The notes under the pieces are model-generated. The model searched no databases. It saw nothing but the letters and a program-made list of their open reading frames with translations, and was not told the DNA's origin. Below are positions 10,961 to 20,880 of a DNA stretch of 36,716 nt, piece after piece. Source of the stretch: Falciphora oryzae (lineage: Eukaryota > Ascomycota > Sordariomycetes > Magnaporthales > Magnaporthaceae); NCBI GenBank assembly GCA_000733355.1, contig JNVV01000026.1, positions 21,598-58,313 of the forward strand, given 5' to 3'. The translations under genes were made by a program, and so were the position numbers. Positions within the stretch are counted from its first letter, which is position 1, and every line of letters starts with the position of its first letter.

Positions 10961-11285
10961 GAGGGAAAATTTTGCAGGCAGTGACGGGATCGTAGAGAAG
11001 TTAGGCGAGTTACGTAGGCAAATATAACGAAAAGAAGGAAGGAGCGAGGTAGTTAGAAGCTACGAGGTAATAAGGAAGCGAGCCGCCCCCGCTAATAAGA
11101 AGGGAAGGCACGTTTAAGCCGAGCTACGGAAAACGCAAGCGTTTACCCCGAAGCTAATTTAGAGTCGAGTAATATTTATTATGGTACGAAGCTTTCCAAT
11201 TGACGGATTACCCGCGATATTAAAATGAACCAAAGATGAAGAAGTTACGGAGCAATTAAGGGGCCGAGCCCGGAGGAGGCGGTTA

Positions 11286-11465
11286 TGTTATAGTTCCGTG
11301 TTTGGGGTACGGAAGTAGTAGTTTAGGGGTGGCCCTTAAGCCAACTCGTGTATATATAGGAGCTTTACAACCTTTTTTATAGTTTTTTTCTTCCTCCTCC
11401 TTATCTTTTAAAATAATATTACTATAACCCCTACCGGCGACTAACCCGTAGTCCGGTTTATTACA
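11286..11465 (+). repeat. 3' LTR
   Basis: This 180-bp copy starts TGTTATAG and ends TTATTACA. It keeps the TATA box seen in the 5' LTR. Most of the roughly 17 differences from the 5' copy are C-to-T here. Confidence 0.92.
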
Positions 11466-11470
11466 GGGGA
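11466..11470. repeat. Target site duplication GGGGA (right copy)
   Basis: It matches 1206-1210 exactly and directly abuts the CA end of the 3' LTR. Confidence 0.85.
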
Positions 11471-11775
11471 AGGGGGGGAGGGGAAGGGAAAGGGGCACCT
11501 GTACCGGTGCTGCCGTTGTTGGTGCTTTCCTGGCCCTGATCGGGCCTTGTTGGGTGTTGCGGAGGCCGCAACGGGGACGGCGTGTTCGGATGCGCTGGCG
11601 CGCGGGGGGGCCGGTACGACAGCAACGCGTTCCTTCGAGCCGACGAGCCGGCGAGGAGGGCGCGTGCTACCCCATTGGCCGAGGGGGGGGCTGGTGGCAA
11701 CGGCATGTTGCCGTCGCCAGCGCCGTTGGCGGGCGTGATTGTTGGTGTTAGGTCGCTAATTGGCGTGTGTTAAGG
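11466..11775 (-). pseudogene. LINE ORF1, 5' part, severed by the LTR element
   Basis: The minus strand reads a Pro/Ala/Ser-rich low-complexity N-terminus (for example ANGVARALLAGSSARRNALL, about 11675-11615) that runs into the poly-C tract at the insertion site. Removing the LTR element and one GGGGA copy makes this tract contiguous with the ORF1 relic at 1-1210. The exact frame across the C run is off by one from the best downstream frame, so slippage in the homopolymer is likely. Disordered Pro/Ala-rich N-termini are common in LINE ORF1 proteins. Confidence 0.55.
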
Positions 11776-13889
11776 AAATGTATGCAACTTGGCGGTATGC
11801 ACTAACAGCGCAATGCTAAAAATTGGTAAATTCGAGGAAGGTGGCCCCACTAGGCCAAAAGGACGAGAAGATACAAGTTCCTTGGACTTGTATCCCACGT
11901 TAGGCTTAATACTTTGGTGCAAACGAAATATAGCTGCGTTTGCTTAACAAAGCATGCCGCGCTATTACAAAAACTAGATAAAAAACGAAATATGTACCCA
12001 CACGATGCTTTTAGCTACTTTAAAGTAGATGATGAGGAAAAAGGGTGACGGTTTTGCAAGCGTCCCCCAACACCTTGCGGCTTGTTTGCGTCGTATCAAG
12101 TCGCGTCTCGAAACGGCTTGCGGCTAAGCACTTTTGTACAAAGTGTGTGCGACGCATACGTTACGCTCACCCCGTTTTCCTTAATTTCCTTTTTCAAAAG
12201 CTGTCCGCTTTCTTCGGATCCTTTTTTCCGAGGCTATAATATCCTTTAAGGATTTGAAAACGCGTAGCAACTATATATGAGCAAGCCTTGAGCGTATACG
12301 ATCGCTCCCTTTTATAGCGCTATCCAGCATTTGAAAGGCGGTAATAACGTGGGGATCTAAGCTTGGCGTGCTGCTGGGTAACGACGTCTTTACGAGTATT
12401 AATATCCAATCTTTTAAAATAAACTCAAAATTAGCCGCAAAAAATGTCATCGCTTCGGGCCTGATAAGCCGAAAAGGCTGAGTTAGCAGCCGTAACAAAT
12501 TCTTAGTCCTTTTTTTTCGTATACACTCGCTTCCTAGCATTCTTTAGCTGCACGCTGCGTACGCTGCGGGCCGGTACGGCCTGTTGCTTGCGGCTTTGGA
12601 ATTGCTATGGTCCTATTAAGGAACTGACTTCGTCCAAATCGATATTTATAGGATCGCACATAGCGTCGAATTTACCGTCCGGAGCGATATGTGGCTGACA
12701 CACTTTTCAAAGGGTAATGTTCGCCAAATTCAAAGGCGAGGAAACGGTAAGCTTTATCTAGCATGTAAACTAATATGCGCCCAGGTCCAAGGTCGGCGAT
12801 TTATTATAGAAATAGGCAAATCGGTGTATGTTGAAGCCAGGTTCCTGGCTGTATCCAGTTCCTGGTATGTACACGCCACCTGGAGCCAAAATTACGGCTG
12901 CGGCTACGTCCGGCCAGCTAAACAAATAGGCGGACCCAAAACACCCATTATGATTGACCGAGGATGTATACTATCGCCAATTAAACTATCGCAAGTGGTT
13001 ATTAATTAATGGCGGAGGTGCCTATCCACGCCAAAGGGGGCAAGGGTTTATTACGTATAAGCCTTACGATAGTGATTAAAATAACTCCTGCCATTGCTGT
13101 GTAACGATCAAGTGAATCTTTAGGTAAAGATTGTCAGAAGTATTCGACCCCGACGGAGGACACAGCCACGTAATCGTCACGTGACGTAATCCGTGCCCCC
13201 TAAAAGTGCAAGGCGGGCCGGATGGGACTTTAGTTCTGCTCTTTTACACAATCACTCAATCAAATCTTTACCCCCATTTTAATAAAGATTCGGGATCAGA
13301 AAGGGGTTGTTTTTAAGGTAGACAATTTAGGTTGCGAACAATGCACTGAAGTGATCGGTCTCTTTAAAAAAAAATGTATTGTGCAAGTTACTAAAAATCT
13401 AGTAGCCAAAAACTATATCAGCTATCCAGGTAGGAAGCGTATGTTTATATAAACTGTGGTCTTGGCTTAATCTTTGCGATCTTTGGAAATCACTTAAATC
13501 CTAACCTGTGTGATTTTTCCAGATTACAGAGATCACTTGTCTTGGCGTTATTATTTTATCGCCACGTAGGTCCCGTTGTTTTTCTTTCGTTGCGGGGCTT
13601 CCTATCGTGCGGGGCACTTTTTTCCTTTGCGTTAGTAGCCGCCCGACGCGTCCGAAGACCGATCGTAACACAGGGTCATTTGGTCATATTCCCAGCATTC
13701 ACGCTTTCGTTAGCTTTCCTTTCCCTAATTTGTTTCCCTTTTTTTTTGGGCATTTTGGATCCCACCTTGTAAGGATGCCCTTCCAACGTCGACCTAAAAT
13801 CGGAGTACCATTTTCATTTGTATCAAAATGTGCTGGATTTGATGTGCATCGTGCGACGTAATTGCCATCTATGCAAGCGCCCTTGAGGC
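11776..13889. other. Gene-free decayed interval
   Basis: No reading frame longer than about 106 codons is present, and none shows a recognisable motif. The longest are 12271-12540 minus (89 codons) and 12689-13009 plus (106 codons). Base composition drifts between AT-rich and mixed. One clear hairpin is listed separately. It probably holds old, unidentifiable repeat remnants. Confidence 0.6.
11870..11894. repeat. 9-bp inverted repeat with 7-nt loop
   Basis: GATACAAGT at 11870-11878 is the exact reverse complement of ACTTGTATC at 11886-11894. No flanking T-run suggests a terminator. Confidence 0.75.
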
Positions 13890-14515
13890 TTTAATTAAGG
13901 CAGGAGGATACACCCGCGATATATTTATTGCGAGAGCTTTTAGAGCCTGGCTCGTTACCGAAAACCTTCGACTTAAAGTTATTAGCGTAAGAATGGCTAA
14001 ATTTCAAAAGAACACACACATGATTTTGTCCGCTGCGTTTAAATACGTAATAAGCAATAGTGGTAGTAATTTTAAAAGGTCGACCCAACGCTTGCTTATA
14101 CGTAAACGTTTATTTATTTAATACCTCCCGCCTGATGGAGTTCTTAAGGCACGAAGGTATATATTTATAGCAACGCTCGCATTGCCGCGGCCTTTTTGTA
14201 GGGGTATTCGGCCATTTTGTCTGTCCGTTTCGATCATGTTCTCAAAAGTGGCCCAGGTCTCTGCCAGTTGAATATAAGCCAGCCTCGAAAAGGCACCGCC
14301 GCTTGCGATAGTGAAGTTTAAGGCCCCAAATGCCTTAAGGACGCGGCTGTCCGTACATATTATATTCATTAAGAACGTCGTTTTTTGCAGCAACAATTTC
14401 CACTGCTCGAATAGGATTTCACAGTGCTCGGCGAAGATCGCGTTGGCATCCTGTCGAGTTAAACTTTGTACGGCAAGGTTGTTTATCGCTGTTAGCGATC
14501 CTCCCCGCCCAGAGC
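13890..14515 (-). pseudogene. Relic of an unidentified conserved fungal protein
   Basis: The minus strand gives an unusually protein-like stretch of about 120 codons. It begins near 14515 with AINNLAVQSLTRQDANAIFA, continues with EQWKLLLQKTT at 14410-14378 and a region around GALNFTIASGGAFSRLAYIQ, and holds a basic GRIPLQKGRGNASVAINIYL block (about 14220-14160). It stops at 14118. The frame continues past the stop (INKRLRISKRWVDLLKLLPL, about 14115-14055) to about 13890, with more stops. The mix of amphipathic helices and a Gly/Arg/Lys-rich turn looks like a real domain, but I cannot name it. No start codon or introns can be assigned. Confidence 0.45.
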
Positions 14516-15091
14516 TCGGTTCGTTTAAAGTGACTGTTGGACGTCACGTCAGAGGGATCTGGCTTTTGCCAAACATATGACGGACATCAGGGCAGGATTT
14601 GACTTCCAAAGTTATGGGGCATAATTTAACGGGAATCCTGCATGTGGATGGATAGAGGCTGGGCTTCCGCACCGTGCCCCTAGAACCGTGGGTTTGCGAA
14701 CCGTGATCCGGGTTCGCGGTTGCAGGCGTGCGAATCCGGAATCTCGGCTAGCGCCCACCATGCTCCCGGCCGCCAAAGCCTTAACTCTAATTTGAGAGCT
14801 TTCCTAATCCTTACATACACATACATATACACACTGTTTATTTACGCCTGGCGGCTGAGCCGAAGGGCAACTTTTGCTGATACTAATACATTCCCCAAAG
14901 ATACGCCATGCTTTCCCTTAAGCCTATATAAAAGAACCTTTTCATTTAGTATCCTGTTATTTGCCTTTTTTTGCGGATTTTCGTGGGTTAGTAGGTAGGC
15001 TAGTTTGAAGGCGGTTTTCCAAATGTTTAGCATCCTATCTTCGGCAGCTGAAGCGACGCCTGGTGTCGCTGGTACGAGGTGATGGGTGTAA
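14516..15091. other. Gene-free interval
   Basis: Only short frames of 60-92 codons without motifs are visible. A short TA/CA-rich microsatellite-like run lies at 14812-14832. No promoter or repeat structure was recognised. Confidence 0.55.
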
Positions 15092-15480
15092 TTAAGTGTG
15101 GTTAGTTAGGCGTTTTGGCTCGTTTGCAGCTGATTTGCGTCGAGTCGATTTGGCTATTGCGAACCGTATCGTTGCTCGAACGGCCTCCATGTTCGGTTTC
15201 CAGTTTTCGTCGTCCGAGGGCGATTTCCCTCCTAGGTAGAAGGAGATGTTCCCTTTGTGCGTGCCTATGCACTGTAGCATTTCTGTTCGGTGTGCTCTCC
15301 ATTGTTTGCAGCGGAAGAGGAAATGCTTTACCGTTTCGCTTTTCCGCATGCGCATTGCGGCCTGCTGATTACCGTGGCTTGTGGCGGATTCTAACCTGAA
15401 GTCTGGCTTCGCCGCTTGCCCAAGGCATTTGAACGCGTACGTCCCGGATTTGTGACCGCGGCCAAAGTTTAGGTTTCGGG
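15092..15480 (-). pseudogene. Second LINE ORF2 C-terminal fragment
   Basis: Minus-strand translation near 15340-15200 reads SETVKHFLFRCKQWRAHR, then GNISFYLGGKSPSDDENWKP, then AVRATIRFAIAKS. The ETVKHFLFRC..W..R block plus the GGKS..D..NWKPN..AVRATI..FAI ending is the typical extreme C-terminus of fungal Tad-type LINE ORF2. The stop is at 15092. Upstream (15360-15480) the frame degrades. It differs in sequence from the LINE tail at 6002-6868, so it comes from another lineage. Confidence 0.72.
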
Positions 15481-16791
15481 CTCACATTTCCCCCAACTGG
15501 GCCTCCCACGCGTCCCGGGTCCTGGACTCAGGATACCGCCAAGTTTCTAGTTACCCGTCCTTATTTGCGGTTCGCCTGCGCTATATATACATTATATAAG
15601 CAATAAAATAGCTTTATTTCGACCTTATAGTACCGTATCGACACCTAAAAGCCAAAATATATTACTAATTAAAATGTTATCGATTGGTTTTAGCGGTTTT
15701 AGCGGGGGAGCAACCACGATATCTTCTCAAGCCCCGCGAACACCCCTAAGCTATAGCGGCCTATTAGGCATAAACCCCGACCAATTAAGCCGGTAAGCAC
15801 TTCCGATTTTCCAAAAAAACCCTATTTTTATTTACCAGCTAGATTGACGGCGACGAAGCCGGTGCGGGTTTATGTGGGCTATAACGGAGCTGAGTTCTCC
15901 GTCCACCCGGACCTTATGTTTCGTTTGTCGGCCACGCTCCGTGCCCTAATAAACTGCCAGACGCAGGGTTCTTTTGAACACTCCGTGACCGTCCGGGATA
16001 TCGATAAAGACGTTTTTTCGCGTTTCATCTAATTCATATACACCGGTACTTACACGGGCTTCCCCCCCGTCGATAAAAACGGACCCGCCACATTTTCCGA
16101 GGGAGTCGCTAAAAGCAAGGCAAGCACCGAGGCCGTGCCGAACATACGCTTTAAAAATGCCCTGCTTTACTAATAGCCAGCCAATTAAACCATATAAAAG
16201 CGCAATATCAAAAGCAGTTCTGCCAACGCTTCCTTAGTCGAATATTTTAGGGGTGACCAAAAGGACGGGTTTATGCCCTACTCTTTTGAATCTTTTACAA
16301 TAGCGTCGACGGAGCCGATTGGTGGTGGTGGGTTTGGCGGCTTACGTTTCGTGCTGTGCCCAAACCACCGGCCGGGCTCCCTGTTTTTATCCAAACGCAA
16401 ATTCGATATTGCAATATGCGGCTGCGGCCCTATCTAAAGGAGACGAAGTTTTATTTTTGCGTTTATGGAGAAGTATGGTAACGTTAAAGGCACCAGCGGC
16501 GACAACTGGCCAACCATGTGGCATACTAACCCAAACTAGAAAGCCATGTCCTTCGAGCCTATGTTTGTCGGTTATGCTAAAGTTTGGGTCTTCGCCGATA
16601 GATTTGACATCTTTTCGTTTATGGATTATGCTTTTTCGCAGCTGGTCCGGGAGCTGGCGCAATGGACCATCTCGCCGTCGGCGTTCGTCCCCGAATTTAG
16701 GGGGCTCGTCCGCTACGTGTACGGCTATCAACTAGCCGAAAGAGGTCGGCTGCGTCAACTCGTGGCAGCTTTCGCTGTTTGCATAATAAAC

Positions 16792-16796
16792 GATGT
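16792..16796. repeat. Target duplication GATGT of the solo LTR (left copy)
   Basis: It equals 17097-17101. Removing one copy and the LTR rejoins the BTB frame without a shift. Confidence 0.85.
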
Positions 16797-17096
16797 TGTT
16801 GGATTGCACTGGCCTGTGCAGGCAATCGGCAGAGGCCAGAGAGAGTCGGATCCTCCGGTCCCGTGATCTCTGATCACGGGATCCGAGGACCCGCAAGCCC
16901 GCGGAGGTTGGGAGCAGGGGAAGGCCCCTTTGGTGATCTGGATCGTGTATATATAGCCTCCCTTCTGCTCCCTCTCTGGCAGATAGATTCCTTTCCTCTT
17001 CGTGCACAATACTAGAACGATCCTCTGATATAAGGATCGTTGTTCACCCTTTTTTGGAGATCTCCGAGCCCACAGGAGTACATACTCCTACCAACA
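16797..17096 (+). mobile_element. Solo LTR (300 bp) of a second LTR retrotransposon family
   Basis: The ends are TGTTGG and CCAACA, a 6-bp terminal inversion. GATGT is duplicated outside both ends. Inside are a TATA box (GTGTATATATAG near 16947) and a strong hairpin at 16851-16889. The sequence is unlike the 180-bp LTRs of the chromovirus. It is the product of LTR-LTR recombination and shows little RIP compared with its host pseudogene. Confidence 0.85.
16851..16889. repeat. 18-bp stem hairpin within the solo LTR
   Basis: TCCTCCGGTCCCGTGATC pairs with GATCACGGGATCCGAGGA around a TCT loop, 16 of 18 positions matching. It lies upstream of the LTR TATA box, so it could affect transcription or RNA folding. 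Confidence 0.8.
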
Positions 17097-17192
17097 GATG
17101 TGTCCAATTTGGAAAGGTGGCTGGCGTTATTGGAGGAGGTGCCGGCCTTTGCCGCTGATTTGGTCGGTTAGATGATGTATCGATTTAATTAA

Positions 17193-18872
17193 CGGCCGCA
17201 TGTTAGGCAATACTCCCTGCGATGTGCCGTACCAAATGGTATGTTCGAGTTGTTTGCGGTGAGGATTATAGGGACACGATAACTCCAGGTACCAAGTATA
17301 TAAATAGTTTATCAGTATAGAGTTTGGGTGCACCACGTCCTAGCCGCCGATATTTTTAAAAGTAAGCCGGAACGACCTGACTGCCGCCGTGAGGCGGCTG
17401 TTACAACGCCGTGAACAATGTCATCTGTACTGGATACCCAAGGGAAAAACTTCAGGTTCCGCTGGTCGATATAGCGGGCGTGGATGATCACCGTCTTCCT
17501 CGTACGGTATATTTTCAACATAGCCGTGACAATTCTTAGAGGGGAAGTTTTGATGCCGACGGAATCACGGTGATATGTGAAGGGGGGCGGATATGGGGGC
17601 TATGTTGCCAATACCAAATGCTGCCCCACGTCGTAAGGAATGCTAGGACATCCAGGGTGCATCGTTTCCACTAAAGGGAACCCTCTCGTAACTTCATTCG
17701 TGCTTATAGTGATGGCTGTACATAAATCAACCGTTCCCAAGAATACATATTGACAAACTATCATAACTGTCACGGGAGTCGAGGGCAGAGAGGCAAAGGC
17801 TGCAATAAACCCTCAATTCGAAGATACGATACAGAGGTGGTGAAAAAGTAAACAATCGGTGCGGTGCACCGGGCCTAATCGCCAAGGGCTAAATGCCTGT
17901 GCCCGTCACGTGACCACGCGGCCGGTGGGTCCTGGAGCGGTCAGCCCGTGAGGGCGCGCCGCGCCACAACAAAGAGCATACTATGCCTTAATAATGACTG
18001 CGATGCGGGGGGCGCATTATTACTAAGAAGCAGCATGGGAGATTTAGTCCGCTTCTCGAAGTCGTAGCCTATTATTCAAAAACTAAATGCTGGCCGGGCC
18101 TGGGACCTGACTGCGCTTACACGACCAAACTCCTGGTTTTGGGCATGTCAGCGTCTTAATCTCCTATGGTCGGTAGTCTTTCCCTAAAACCTTTGGCCGA
18201 TTGTCCCAATCGGGTTAGTTAGCATTTTGGCACCGGCTCAGGCTCGCGTCACCCCTGCTCTGTGATGCTCACTAATGCCCAAGGCACCCTGGCGCGTTAT
18301 GTCTGCGGCCGAATAAAGGCTCTGTCTTTTCCTCGGCCTTTGAGGTTCTTGCTGGCTTGATCCAATAACGTTACCATTCACTGCCACACCACCCGCCGCA
18401 ACACCTTCCCCCCGAAAAATTTTCCTGTCGGACCCACTGTTAGTGGCCGCTAAGGAATCCCGGCCATTTTGGTATTGGTGCCACCAAAAATGAGCCGGCA
18501 GCATAACAGGGTCTAACAGGCCATTTGGCTCTATCTAACCCGCGTTTTCCAACTCCTTTCAACAACGACGTCGGTAACGCAACTGGGCCAAAAGAGCAGA
18601 GAATGGCTGGCAAAGGTATGCGGGTGCTTATTGCCAGTCGAGGGGAAGGCCTGCACCTTATCGCCCAAGGCGCGCTTCGCGCGCGCCGAAATTTTCGACA
18701 ATCGGGTGCTCCAACCTCCGCGCATCACCAGACCGCCTTTCGACTTCCTTTTCGCTTTCGCCTCGCGTACCGAGCCGAACGATTTGAACGTACAAGAAGA
18801 TTGTAGGCCGGAAAGCAGTTAGAACATATTGGACGAATAGCCGGCCCGGCCGCCGCCGTCCCCCGCCACATA
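17193..18872. other. Gene-free decayed interval
   Basis: No supported gene is present. A minus-strand frame at 17312-17521 and another at 18238-18504 look partly protein-like but carry no motif I recognise and end in stops. A 25-base stretch near 18407 resembles the chromovirus leader at about 1491, which hints at old LTR-element leader DNA. Confidence 0.5.
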
Positions 18873-18944
18873 CGCGACCCTTCGGTCGTACACACACGCG
18901 ACCTTTCGGTCGTACATATACGCGACTTTTCGGTTGTACACATA
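18873..18944. repeat. 24-bp minisatellite, three tandem units
   Basis: Units at 18873-18896, 18897-18920 and 18921-18944 follow CGCGACYYTTCGGTYGTACA plus four bases, and a diverged fourth unit begins at 18945. Differences between units are C/T transitions that grow towards the right. Each unit holds a short imperfect inverted repeat (CGACC..GGTCG). There are no unique spacers, so it is not a CRISPR. Confidence 0.85.
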
Positions 18945-20629
18945 CGCGATTCCTTTTTGGTCGACCGCATCCTAACGATACGTATGGCGCAAGATTGGCT
19001 TGTTTAAGCTTTTGTTTAAGCACGTACGCGCAAGATTGGCTTAACGCTCGCGCCTTTGTTTGTTGCTACGCGGTGACTATATTGAAGTATAGGTGGCATC
19101 GTACGCGCAAGATTTTGTCGCGGCTTTGTTTGCCAACCGTGAAGTGTTACGAATTGCCGTGCACTACGTTGGCAAGCCGCGCAACGTATTCGTTCGATGC
19201 GCGATAAACACACAAGGAGCACACAGGGTTGGAATTAGGCCCTCCAGCCCCCGAATTTTCTTTTTTTGGCCGGGCCCAGGGGGGGATTATTGCGGTACCT
19301 CCCCGACCAAACCCGGCCGTACTCTATTTCCGGCACCTTGCCGGCCGACTGCTTTTTTCTACCACCAACAGCAGCGCTTACAGCGCCCCGGCGTTTATTC
19401 GCCCCTTTTTTTGCCGATTGCCCGCTTACTAACAAGGAGCGCCGGAATGCGGCCCGAACTTTGTGTGCTTTGGGCTTGCCCCTTGGTTTGATTTGTTAGC
19501 CGCCTCGATAGCAACATGTAGCCTAGTGTTAAGCTTAGGTAGCGCTAGCACGTCGTATGCCCCCTGGGAGGCAGGGACTGGTAGATCCCGACTATAACGA
19601 CGTTAAATATACTCTCTCTCTCTCACCACCCGCCGCAACGCTGCCCGACCGTTCCTGTCCTTTCCGTACCATAAGCCCGAACTTGGCAAATCCACAACGT
19701 CGGCCCTTCGCAAGAGGTGCAGGGAGACACAGCAGGAGGAGATAAAAAGCCTTTATCACCCCGGCCAAGCCGCCCCAAGCAATCTTCGGGAAAGCCGTGG
19801 GCGGCTACGTATGGTTAGGTTAGGGACGTGATTCGTGGCTGTCTCGTTCCTGCTTTGGCAATTGCATGATTGTGATTGGCAGAGATACGATGAACTAATG
19901 GATCAACGATCTCTCATCTTTTGCAGCGATGCAGAGAGCAGCCTACGATATACTACGATCCGTCGCAAGCCGTCATTACTGGCGGAATAAAGGGGCTGTA
20001 GGTGACTGTGAGTGGGACTGCGATGCCTGGGTAGAGGATTTGGCGGAGCGCCGACCGACACTTTGCGGCGGGAAGGACGGGCAGGACAGAAGGCAAGTCC
20101 GCAACCACTCCCCCGAGCTCGACAAGCCGTGCTGACAAGACGCTAGATCGATATCAAGGGTGCTGATAGACTTGACTAAATACGACGAGCAGTTGGATGA
20201 TGAGCGCCGAGGGAGCAGCCGCAAGAATCCAATCTACCTTTAGCTAGATAAGGAAAAGGCCCGAAAGGAATCAGACTCACCACAGTAGCCACTGCCACAC
20301 CGTCGTGTAATGTCTGCTTTTTCGGCTTGGATTGCGGGAACGAGACCGGGGGTTGCCAGGAACAGTACCGATTCTGACCGAGTGTCATGCGGGGCGCTCT
20401 TCCGGTCCCGGCCGGATCCGGGCGCCGGAGTCCCGGGCAACCTGTGGCTGAGGCTTCATTCGGAATTCGGAACGTCGACGGTCCAGGGGAGTAGGCTGGC
20501 GTCTCCATCAAAACCCGTACTTGGCGCGGGCGTCTGTAGACAAGAGGGGCCCAAGAGCGTCGACTAACGATCGGAAGCCGATATTCTCCATCTGAAGCAA
20601 GCCGCTGAAGATGACGAAACGGTGGAAAC
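18945..20629. other. Gene-free decayed interval
   Basis: A motif like TACGCGCAAGATT recurs near 18985, 19024 and 19103. A CT-dinucleotide run lies at 19612-19624. Around 19806-19926 there is an intron-like block (GTATGG ... CTAATG ... TTTTGCAG) followed by protein-like sequence (GDCEWDCDAWVEDLAERRP, 20004-20060; ARSISRVLIDLTKYDEQLDD, 20140-20200) in different frames. It may be a degraded host gene, but no family can be named. Confidence 0.5.
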
Positions 20630-20880
20630 TATGGGCATGAATTTGCGAGCAAGCTCCCGGAAGGGGAGTTCTCCCCAGCCGAAATACAATCCTTCCTGGT
20701 GGAACACAGAGGCTCGGCCCATGTGGCGGTGGAGAAGGTGCAGAAATGGATGGACAGAAACAGGGCGGAAAGGTCGAAAATGGCGAGGGATCCGCCTCCA
20801 GGTCCTGCAAGCGGCAATGGTGACAGCCGCCACGGACAAGATGTGTTTATGAAGGAGGTCCCGGAGACAGTTATCAGTTG
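20630..20880 (+). pseudogene. C-terminal fragment of a BCS1-like AAA ATPase
   Basis: From about 20637 the plus frame reads HEFASKLPEGEFSPAEIQSF (20637-20696) then LVEHRGSAHVAVEKVQKWMD (about 20697-20756) and a Lys/Arg-rich tail to a TGA at 20878-20880. A FA..LP...FSPAEIQ.FL block followed by an A...V..W helix is typical of the extreme C-terminus of fungal BCS1-type AAA proteins (mitochondrial inner-membrane translocases and relatives). The upstream frame has stops within 30 bases, and no AAA core (Walker A/B) lies upstream, so only the tail survives. Confidence 0.55.

Larger units (their letters stand above)
1211..11465 (+). mobile_element. Complete but RIP-decayed Ty3/gypsy chromovirus LTR retrotransposon
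   Basis: Two 180-bp LTRs starting TG and ending CA bound the element, with a GGGGA duplication outside them. Inside, in order on the plus strand, are gag with a zinc knuckle, protease, reverse transcriptase, RNase H, integrase and a C-terminal chromodomain-like segment; PR-RT-RH-IN is the Ty3/gypsy order. The element is about 10.3 kb, of which 3.1 kb (3789-6878) is a later insertion in RT; without it the element is about 7.2 kb. All frames carry many TAA/TAG codons at expected Gln or Trp sites, so it cannot be autonomous now. No convincing tRNA primer-binding site follows the 5' LTR. An extra antisense frame lies between pol and the 3' LTR. Confidence 0.93.
15674..17192 (+). pseudogene. BTB/POZ-domain protein pseudogene, interrupted by a solo LTR
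   Basis: Exon 1 (15674-15792) encodes a Ser/Gly-rich leader. A 50-bp intron (15793-15842, GTAAGC...CTAG) keeps the frame into exon 2. There KPVRVYVGYNGAEFSVHPDL (about 15857-15915) and the SVTVRDIDKDVFSRFI region up to 16029 form the BTB fold that normally mediates dimerisation or cullin-3 binding. A TAA at 16030-16032 replaces the expected Gln before FIYTG; more Gln-type stops follow near 16170-16200, 16432 and 16538. A C-terminal helical part reads FVGYAKVWVFADRFDIFSFM (16562-16625). A solo LTR with GATGT duplication sits at 16797-17096; skipping it, the frame continues with NLERWLALLEEVPAF (17105-17150), a TAG for Gln, and ends at 17192. Decay is by point mutation rather than deletion. Confidence 0.8.

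Noticed and set aside
15793..15838. Alternative intron end at the first CAG (15836-15838) in the BTB gene
   Set aside because: It gives a frame mismatch and immediate stop; using the AG at 15841-15842 keeps the frame into the BTB core.
18400..18430. Similarity to the chromovirus leader at about 1491-1520
   Set aside because: Only about 25 bases are similar and no LTR or gag follows; too little to call an element.
18873..18968. Possible CRISPR array
   Set aside because: Units are directly tandem with no spacers and the genome is eukaryotic.
18658..19023. 121-codon minus-strand frame with an octapeptide repeat
   Set aside because: The repeat comes from the 24-bp minisatellite, a multiple of three, so open frames arise on several registers. 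Reported as a repeat only.
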